Below are positions 1-10,100 of a stretch of DNA of 34,569 nucleotides, one piece after another. Numbering within the stretch: the stretch's first letter is position 1; each line of letters opens with the position of its first letter. Origin of the DNA: Alphaproteobacteria bacterium 65-37 (GTDB lineage: Bacteria > Pseudomonadota > Alphaproteobacteria > Reyranellales > Reyranellaceae); the NCBI GenBank assembly GCA_001897995.1, contig MKRV01000310.1, positions 1-34,569 of the forward strand. Reading direction: 5' to 3'. The translations under genes were made by a program, and so were the position numbers. Below the pieces are notes generated by a model. That model was not told the origin of the DNA and did not search any database. It was given only the letters and a program-made list of their open reading frames with translations.

Positions 1-1125
1 CCAACTGCAAGCGTCGTGCCCGTAAAATCCTGCCCCGTCAGGCTGCCGCTCACCGGCACGTCGTGCGAGCTGTCGATCAGCCGCACCGAGAGCGGTGTCG
101 GGAAGCCGATGAAGCCGGGCGCCGCGAAGAACGCCAGCCGTACGTTGCCGCCCAACGCCAGCCCGGCTGTGTCCGACACGCCGGTCGAGATCGCCGTCCA
201 GGTGGCGCCGCCATCCTGCGAGTACCGCCATTCACCTTGCGAGGCCGGGGTGGCATTGCCCACCACCACCACGCCCGCCAGCACATCCGATATCGAGCCG
301 GTCGGGTTCAGTGCCGTGCGCTGCAGGTCGACGGCGTCACCGAACGACGGCGAGAACAGCTCGACGACGCTCTGGCTGAACGGCGGCGATCCCACCACGC
401 TGGCCCGCAAGGTGGCATCGCCCGCCGCCGTCGGCGCGTCGTTGACCGGCGTCACCGTCGTCGACAGCACCACCGAACCGGCGCTCACCGCCGTCGTGCC
501 GCCGCTGTTCGCTCCGGATACGTCGACTCCAGCGATGGCCTGTGTCGTCGCGGCCAGGTCCGCGCCCGTCGTCGTGCCCGTCACGATCTCGTCGGAACTG
601 TCGATCAGCCGTGCCGTCAGCGCCAGCGGCGCGCCATTGAAGTTCGGTGCCGGCAGGAACTCCAGCCGCACCGAGGCCGACAGCACCAGCGCGTTGGTCG
701 CGCTCAAGTTCTGCGGCAGCGCGACCCAGCTCGCCCCGCCATCCGTCGAGTAGCGCCACACGCCCTCACCGGCCGGCGTCAGGTTGCCGGTGATCGCCAC
801 GCCGGCCAGCGTGTTCGCCACCGATCCCGTCGGGTTCAGCGGGCCCTGCTGCTGGTCGGCCGCGTCCGAGAAGTTCGCGCCGAACAGGCTCAGCACCGTT
901 GTCTGCGGCGGGCTGGTCGTGTCCTCCAGGCCAGCGGGCAGGCTGGTCGTCCCCGACGCCACCGGCGCATCGTTCACCGCCGTCACCACCACCGACAGCG
1001 GCACTCGGTCGGCGCTCACCGCCGTCGTGCCGCCATTGACCGTGACGTCCACACCGCCGATCGCCTGCGTCGTCGCCGCCAGGTTCGCCCCGGTCGTCGT
1101 TCCCGTCACGACCACGTCCGAACTG
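1..1125 (-). repeat. Second, window-truncated copy of the 1662-bp repeat unit
   Basis: This copy matches 1663-2787. The match ends abruptly at 1125, where this copy continues into an Ala-Asn-Ser junction from the upstream unit, while the other copy continues into the normal Leu-Ile-Asp-Ser module sequence. The remaining 537 bp of the unit, and any further copies, lie beyond the left edge. Confidence 0.9.
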
Positions 1126-4100
1126 CTGTTGGCCAGGGCGACGTCGACCGTGGGATCGAGGATCGGTGCATCGTTGGCGGCCGTCACCGTCAGCTCGCCC
1201 GCCGCCAAGGTGGTCGTGCCGCCGCCACTCGAGAAGAACGTGTAGGTCACGCTGCGCGCCACTGTGTGCGGCTGGTCGCTGATGTTGACGTAGCTGATCG
1301 CCGCCAGCGCGTTGTTCCATTCCGTCGGGCTCGCCGTGCCGCCTGCCGACGACAGGACCAGCCGGCCGCTCGCCGCATCGTAGGCCGCCACGATGTTGCC
1401 CATGGTCGTGCCGTCGTTGGTGAAGCGCAGCACGTCCTCGCCCGCCGTGAAGCCGCCGCCCAGTTGCAACACCACCTGGTCGAGCGGACCGGACGGCGTT
1501 GCGCCGGGCAGGAACACCGCCCGCCCCGCCGCCGGCGTGTTGTTCGGCTCGATGAAGGGCAGGCTGTAGGGACCGGTCGGCAGGATGACCGTGCGCAGCG
1601 GTACCGCATCGGCACTGATCGCCGTGATGCCGCCATTGTGGGCGCCGCTCACATCGACGTTGCCAACTGCAAGCGTCGTGCCCGTAAAATCCTGCCCCGT
1701 CAGGCTGCCGCTCACCGGCACGTCGTGCGAGCTGTCGATCAGCCGCACCGAGAGCGGTGTCGGGAAGCCGATGAAGCCGGGCGCCGCGAAGAACGCCAGC
1801 CGTACGTTGCCGCCCAACGCCAGCCCGGCTGTGTCCGACACGCCGGTCGAGATCGCCGTCCAGGTGGCGCCGCCATCCTGCGAGTACCGCCATTCACCTT
1901 GCGAGGCCGGGGTGGCATTGCCCACCACCACCACGCCCGCCAGCACATCCGATATCGAGCCGGTCGGGTTCAGTGCCGTGCGCTGCAGGTCGACGGCGTC
2001 ACCGAACGACGGCGAGAACAGCTCGACGACGCTCTGGCTGAACGGCGGCGATCCCACCACGCTGGCCCGCAAGGTGGCATCGCCCGCCGCCGTCGGCGCG
2101 TCGTTGACCGGCGTCACCGTCGTCGACAGCACCACCGAACCGGCGCTCACCGCCGTCGTGCCGCCGCTGTTCGCTCCGGATACGTCGACTCCAGCGATGG
2201 CCTGTGTCGTCGCGGCCAGGTCCGCGCCCGTCGTCGTGCCCGTCACGATCTCGTCGGAACTGTCGATCAGCCGTGCCGTCAGCGCCAGCGGCGCGCCATT
2301 GAAGTTCGGTGCCGGCAGGAACTCCAGCCGCACCGAGGCCGACAGCACCAGCGCGTTGGTCGCGCTCAAGTTCTGCGGCAGCGCGACCCAGCTCGCCCCG
2401 CCATCCGTCGAGTAGCGCCACACGCCCTCACCGGCCGGCGTCAGGTTGCCGGTGATCGCCACGCCGGCCAGCGTGTTCGCCACCGATCCCGTCGGGTTCA
2501 GCGGGCCCTGCTGCTGGTCGGCCGCGTCCGAGAAGTTCGCGCCGAACAGGCTCAGCACCGTTGTCTGCGGCGGGCTGGTCGTGTCCTCCAGGCCAGCGGG
2601 CAGGCTGGTCGTCCCCGACGCCACCGGCGCATCGTTCACCGCCGTCACCACCACCGACAGCGGCACTCGGTCGGCGCTCACCGCCGTCGTGCCGCCATTG
2701 ACCGTGACGTCCACACCGCCGATCGCCTGCGTCGTCGCCGCCAGGTTCGCCCCGGTCGTCGTTCCCGTCACGACCACGTCCGAACTGTCGATCAGCCGCA
2801 CCGTCAGTACCGACGGTACGCCGTTGAAGTTCGGCGCCGGCAGGAACTCCAGCCGCGCCGACGCCGACAACACCAGCGCATTGCTGTCCGACAGGCCGCT
2901 CGCCACCGCCGTCCAGGTCGCGCCGCCATCCAGCGAGTAGCGCCACGTCCCCGACCCCGGCACCGTCGCATTGCCGGTGATCGCGATCCCCGCCAGCACG
3001 TTCGCCACCGACCCTGTCGGGTTCTGCGCACTCTGCTGCTGGTCGGCCGTATCCGAGAAGTTGCCCCCGAACAGGTTCGCCACCGTCGCCGGTGTCGGGC
3101 TGATCGTATCTTCCGGCTCGACGAGGCCTGCCGTTCCCGTCGTGACCGGCGCGTCGTTGACGGCGGCCACGGCTTGCGGGATCTGGGCGACCGCCGACGA
3201 ATAGGCGGCTGCATCCGTCAGGGTGCCCGATCCCAGCGGACCCGGCGGCAGGGCGGACAGCGTGCCGTTGGTGACGCCGTCCGAGCGATCCCACGCCCGA
3301 TAGCTCAACGCCACCGGCAGCGCGCCATTGAAGTTCGGCACGGTCGGCTGGAAGTAGATCCGCGTGTTGGCGTCCGCTACCAGATGAAGCGCATGGCCCG
3401 TCGACATCGCGGGCAGGCTCGGCCCGGCAAAGAGCGCCCAGCTCGCGCCGTTGTCGAGCGAGTACCACCAGTTGCCGCGCGTCGTATCGGCACCGACGAT
3501 CGCAATACCCGTTGGCCCGGGCGCCGAGCCGTCGTGAGCGTTCGCGCCATCGGTATCGGCTACGTTCGCGGCATTGGCGAGTGCCGTCACCAGGGTGCCG
3601 ACCGCCCCGCTCGGCAGGTTGAGGCCGTCTTCCGTCGCGCCGGCAAGGGTGACGGGCACCGACGGATCGAGAATCGGCGAATCGTCCGAAGCCGCGACGA
3701 CGATCCGGCCGAGAACGCCGCCAACGGGCGTGGAGCCGGTCGTCACCGTGAAGGCGTAGAAAACGTCGCGCGTTGCCGTGGTCGGCCGGTCGCTGGCGTT
3801 GTAGTAGAGGATCGCTCCGGCCGCGTTCTGCCATTGCTGCGCCGTCGCGGTGGCCCCCGCCGATGTCAGGACCATCCGCCCGGTGGCGGCATCGTACGAA
3901 CCGGCGATATTTCCCATCGACGTTCCGTCGTTGGAAAAAGTGAGGAAGTCCTCGCCGGCCACGAAACCCGTCGTCAGCGCCACGACGACCTGCTCCAACT
4001 GTCCGCCCGAGAGGTCGAGCCGGCCGGTCCCCAGCGCCACAGCGCTGGCAGCGGCAGGCGTGTTGTTGGGTTCGATGAACGTCACCTGATACTGGCCACC

Positions 4101-7100
4101 CGGCGCCAGGGCGAAGACCGAGTAGACCGGCGCGCTTGTCATCACCCCACCGGTTCCCTGGCGGCCGGTGAAGCCGGTGGCCAGCGCCACGTTGTTGAAG
4201 TTGGCGTCGGAGATGGTGGCGCCGATGGTGATGCTGGGAACCACCGTACCGGTCGTCGGGTTGGAATAGGTGAGATGGGTCAGCACGCCGTTCACGGTCG
4301 ACTTGCCTGTCCCGGCGCCCAGCGTGATCGACAGCGTGCCGCCGACCTGGAGGAAGGTCCCGATGGCGGCGCCATTGAGCACAACGTTGTTGCCGCTGAA
4401 GACGAGTTGCGAATCGCCGCCAAAGACATCCGCGGCATTGGGTGTGGCATTGCCGGAACCGTCGTAACGCTGGACGGTCAGGACCACGCCTTCGTACGAA
4501 TAGCCACGCCCCGATCCCACCAGCTTGTCCAGCTCGACGTCGCCGCCGGTCGGGGCGAAGGTGGTCGTGAGATAGACCACTTCGGAGGGCAGGATGCCCT
4601 GCACGCCTGTTGCCCAGTTGGCCACCGTCGGCGCCGTGTCGGGCAGCTCGTAGGCGAAATTCATGCCCGCCACGACGTTGCCGCCGGCGGTGGCGCTAGC
4701 CTGGGCCGGCAGGGTCGTGAGGGTGCCGAACGCGTTGAATACCAGCGTTTCGGACGCCGGCAGTCCAGCCGAGCCGCTGGGCGGCAAAGTGATGCGGAAG
4801 GTGCCGTTGGGTATCAGGCCGAAGAACCAGCGGCCGAGGGCACCCGTCGCAACGGTCTGGTGCAGATCGTCGGCGGTGCCGAACACGCCGTCAGGACCAG
4901 CCGAGGTGTGGGTCACGGTGATGCCACCGAGCGCTGTGTGCAGCACAGGGTCGAATGTTTCCGGCGTGTCGCCCAGGGCCTGCCACACCTGTCCCGACGC
5001 CGTCGCCAGCGAGTTGGTCACCTGCCGCCAGTAGTCGTTCAGACCGCCGACGGTCGGCAGGCTCGAACCGTCGCGCGCGCCGCTGCCGCTGCCCACCGGG
5101 CCGACTGTGCTGCCGAAGGCGGACGTAATGGTCGGGTTCAGGGACTGGAAGGTCTCGGTCACCGTCGTGGCCGGCACCGGTGCGCCGGGATCAGCCACCA
5201 CCATCGTGTAGGTGAAGACCTGACTCTGGCCGGCAGCCAGGGTCATCGTCGCCGTGAAGACGTTGCCGCCGCCCGGTGTCACCACGAGACCGGTGGCACC
5301 GCCCGTCGATGCCAGGCCGACGATGCTGCCGACGTTCGTCGGCAGCGGATCGCTCACCGTCACGGCATAGGCGGTGGCGTTGCCGGTGTTGGTGAGCGTG
5401 ATGCGGTAATCCACGCTGCCCGCCCCGGAGTCGATCGCCGTGACGACCTTCTGCATGTCGACGTTGGGCTCAACGATGGTCTCGTTGACCCGGCTGGCCG
5501 CCGTGGTGAAGGCGTCGGAGGCGACGACCAGGGTCGGCGAGAGGACGACGCCGGCCTGGTTAGCAAGCGTGTTGACGACGACGCCGTTGAACTCGAGTAC
5601 GGCATAGTTCGGCAGCGGCGAGACGCCGTTGTCCGTCACCGTGCCCAGCGAGATGCGCAGATGCCCGGGCACCGACGTCGAATCGATAGCCGAGGCCGGC
5701 AGAATATAGGTCGGTGTGAAGGTGGTGGGATCGATCGCCGTCGTGCCCTGCGCCACCTGGAGCCCGGCGGTGTTGCCCGCCGGATCGAGGGTCGACGAGG
5801 TGATGTGGCCGAGATCGCTGATCAGCGCCAGCTTCACGGTGCCGTCGGACAGGAAGGGCGATAGGCCGGCCGGCAAGGTGAAATCCAGCACCACGTTGGT
5901 GTTGGTGCCTTCCGGCAGCAGGGCCTGGCCATGCAGGCGCGTGATGTCGCCGATGACTACGTTGGCGTCGGTGACCGGCGCGGCGGCGCTGACGACGGTC
6001 GTGCCGTTAGCTTCGCCGCTGATATAGAGCGCCGACGTGAAGGTCCGCACGCGGAGCGGATCGCTGACGGAGAAATGATACTCGCGCGCCGCGGCGGGCG
6101 GCTGCGGCAGGGCGATCGACAGGCCGGTGCTGTCCGATGCCGGCGCTGCCACGGTGAGGTCGGTGCCCGCCGCCAGGTCGGCCGCGACGGTCGCCTGGAA
6201 GCGATAGGTCAGCACGCCCCCGGCCGCGATCGTGCCGGGATGGACGACGAGGATGCCGCCCGCCCCGTTCGACTCGTCGACGCTGCCGGAGGAGATCGGC
6301 GTGCCGGACTGCGACACGAGTTGCAGCGTGCCCGGCACGTAGGCGAGGCCGGTCGGGATATCGAGCTCGGACTCCGTTGTCTGCGACTGCACCAGCCCGT
6401 TGTTGGCGATCGTGTAGGTGTAGGTGATCGTCTTGCCCGTGAACGCAATCCCCCCGGCATCGTCGCTGAGGGCAGCGTTCAGCATTGGATCGTGCTGCAC
6501 GAAGGTGACGACAGCGGGCGCCACCGGCGCGCCCGAATAGACGAGATTGGCCGTGCTGGTGAACGTCGTGCCGTCGGTATTGCTGCCGTCGGCGAAGTAG
6601 GCGTTGTAGGTGATCGTCACTGTGCCGGGCGCATCGGCATTGCTGTTGCGCACCTGCGATCCCAGATCGAAGGTCACAGTGCTGCCCGACACCGTGGCGC
6701 CGCCGGCCCCTGTCAGGGTCACGCCGGGGCCTGGCGTAATCGACACCAGGTTGCGGAAGATCTCGTTCGGCGGAAGCAGCTCGGTCACCAGCACGTGGCC
6801 GCTGCCGTTGTTCAGCGACCCTTCCGGCAGGGTGACGGTGATGGTGACCGGCCGGGTATTTCCGACCACCACCGTTGCATTGGGATAGGACGGATCGACA
6901 TTGTCGTTCTGCGGCGTGTCGGACGGCCCGAACGTCTTGGGCATGGTCGGCGCCGTCGTGGTCACTGTGGCGTTGTTGACGAGATCGGCGGCGCTTCCGC
7001 CCACCGGCACGCCGTTCACGACAAAGCCATTGCCCTGGGCGACACCGTCGAAAATATTGGTGTAGTTGACGATGTTGCCGACCGCGGTCAGCACCGTGCC

Positions 7101-10100
7101 TGCCGACTGGTCGGGCTTGAGCTTCAGGTCATAGGAGATGGTCAGCACATTGCGATGGGCGATGTCGGCCACGCCGTACAACGTCGGATGCGGCGTTTCC
7201 GCCGTGCTCGACGGATCCTCCAGCATCACGCCGTTGGTCGTGAACAGGCCCGCCATCGTGCCCGTGCCGTAGGCGGCATTGGCCTCCAGAGTGACCGGCA
7301 GGCCGCCGCCCCGCGTCGCGGTGATGTTGGAGACGTCGGCAATCGTGTAGCCGGTGGGCAGCGCGCTCGAGACCGTCACGTCGTAGGCGCCGGCCGAGCT
7401 CGCCCCCGTGTTGGCAACGGTAATGATGACTCGCACCGTGTCGGAGCCGTCGGCGCCGGCGACATTGAGATCCTGCAGGTCGCCGACTGTCCGCGGACCG
7501 CCTGGATCGTTCGCCACGAAGGGGGAGCCCGACGATCCGGCGGGGACATAGACGGTACTGGGGTCGCCCGCCGCACCCGTCAATTCGGCCGTATAGCTCG
7601 CAGATTTGGCGCCGAGCCCGTTGTCGACCAGCGAGGCAATGCCGGTCCTGGCGCTTTGCGTGAGGTTGGGCTCGTTCAGCGTGATGCCGCTGAGGTCGAT
7701 GATGGGAGCGCCGGTGCCGCTAGCGTTGGTCAGCGACGCCTCGCCCTGCGCTGTCAGGCTGAGGCCATCGGCGAAGGGCGCCGTAGTGACGACGAAGGAG
7801 AAAAGGACCGTCGCCCTCTGGCCTGCGGCATTGGTCGTATCGTCGCGATGGCCAAGGTCGAAGGTGATGCCGTTCGACGCGGCATTTACGTTGGCCGAGG
7901 CCACGCTCATGCCCGGCGACGGATTGTAGAGGAAGTACTTGCCCGCTCCCGGGAGGGGATTGGCGGTCGTTGCCGCCGTATCCTCGACGAACGCCGTGAC
8001 CGAGCTGCCGTTGGCCAGAGGATCGGCCACGTTGATGATCGGCAGCGGCATGAAGGCCGCTTCGCTCAGCGAGCGGTAATCGCCGGTCACCAGGTTGTAG
8101 GTGATGGCATAGGTGATGGTATCGCCGGGCTGGACGTTGAAGGTCTCGCCGGGCTGGAAGGAGTTGACGACCACCCCGTTGATGGCGGCGACGAAGATGC
8201 GCGCCGAGCCTTCGGGGATCACCAGGTCGACGTTGGAATTGTCGGTGATCTCCGACGGCGGCAGGGTCGTCGGCAGCCCGAGCGCGGTGACGACGGTCGC
8301 GGTCGCCGAGACCGACCCCGTGACGGAATCGCGTTCGGTGATGCTGCCGCCCGTCCCGGTGAATGGATCGATATGGCTGTTGGTGTATTTGTCGAGGACG
8401 TGGGCCGAGACGGTCAAGGTGCCGGTGATGCCCGGTTCCAGCCTCGACGACCCCAGCGCTGCAGCGATTGCCGCCGACGGCGTCAGATTGACGGTCGTTG
8501 CGCCGGTCCCGGCATTGTCGCGCACGAACGACCAGTCGGCATTGCTGCCGCTGGTCGCCACGAGCTGGCCGTTCACGGTCGTCGTCGAGCCGGAGATGGC
8601 ACCCAGGCTGATCGTCGTGGTCGCACCGCCCGCGGCCGGCGTGAGCGTCAGCACCGGCGCCACCGTCGGATCGATCGTGAAGCCGTCGTCGAGCAGCGAC
8701 TGCATCAGCAGGTTGTTGAAGTTGAAGTAATCCGAGATCTCGAACTTCGTCGTGAAGACGACAGTGTCGCCCGGCCGGAAGTTGGTGGCGCTGTTGGACG
8801 TGGTGTCGAAGGCACTGACCTGGACGGCCAGCGAACGGGCGGTGAAGCTCGCGGTTGCCGACAAGGTGCCGCTGACCTGATATGGCAGACCTTCGTCCGC
8901 CGACCCGGCCCACGGCATCCATGTGCCGTTGTCGAACGACGCGGCGGCAAAGGTGATCTGAACGGGCGCGCCTGTATCGGGATCGAGGATCGGCGAGCCG
9001 TTGGCCGCCGTCTCCGGCACGAAGATCGGAATGTCGAGGACGATCGGGCCGGGCGCCTCGAAATTTGGAATCGATACCTGGACGGAACCGCCCTGTGCCG
9101 CGCTGCCGGGAACGAAGGTCGCGGTGGCGCCGGACGCGCCGGTGATGGTGATCGGACCGCCGGTATATTGCACCGTGTCGGGCAAGGTGATGGTCGACAC
9201 GGTACCGGTGATCGGGTTGCCGTCGGTCGCCGGCGCCGGCGTAATGGTGATCTGCAGGTGCGCCGGATAGTCGGGACCGGTCGGGGTCTCGCCTTCGCCC
9301 GGCGTCGTGATCACCTGGGCGGCGGCCTTGGCCAGCACGACCGACGCGCTTACCGAGACACCGCCATTGGCAGGGGTCGATTCGGTCGGCGTGTTCCCGG
9401 CCGTGCCACGGATCCCGGGATCGACGCTGGGATTGTTGAGCGCGTCGGCGCCGTAGGCGAAGCCGCCGAGCGCACCCATGGTCATCAACTGGCCGGCATG
9501 CTGGTTCGTCACGACGCTGGTCTTGTCGATCGTGAAGTTCAGCGTGACATTGGCCGCGCTCTGATCGGGCGTGAAGCTGCCGAACGGTAGTTGCAACACG
9601 TACATCCGACCGCCCTCCACGGCGGTCGGCGGCGCATTGACGAACTGCGGCGCGCCGGTGGCATCGAGAAGCAGCGGGTGCAGCGCCCCCAGGACCCCGA
9701 GATGGCCGGCCACCGAGGTGGAATAGACGACGCTGGAGATCGCGAGGTCGTGCCCAAGCAGGTTGGCCGATTCCAGCGTGACCTTGTCCAAGGTGTTGTT
9801 GGGCACGAACAGGTCGATATAGGGCCCGTAGCCGATCCCGGTGATGGCCGTATTGTCGAAAGTGACGGTCGCGGAGAACGTCCCGCCGAGCAGGATCTCG
9901 CTCGGCAGGCCGGACAGCGTCACCGTCGGCACCGGCGCATCCAGCACGGTCATGAAGTTGGCGACGGCCGCGGTCGAGAACGGAATGCTGGGTGTCGCGT
10001 CGCCGGCCGTACGCTCGAGGGTCCAGTTGCCGCCCAAGGCGGCCGCGCCGGTCGTATCGATCGAGGCGGCAACCGCCACACCCGTCAGGGCATGAAGGTC

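Noticed and set aside
1..2787. Direct repeats considered as a mobile element or integration duplication
   Set aside because: The repeat is entirely coding and in frame within one protein, with no transposase, terminal inverted repeats or target-site duplication.
63..5864. 1933-codon open frame on the plus strand, full of Arg and His, and a similar one at 5931-9590
   Set aside because: Both lie antisense to the giant gene, whose opposite frame gives coherent DUF4347, DUF11-like and repeat modules. The Arg/His/Gly-rich products show no domain and reflect high GC at third codon positions.
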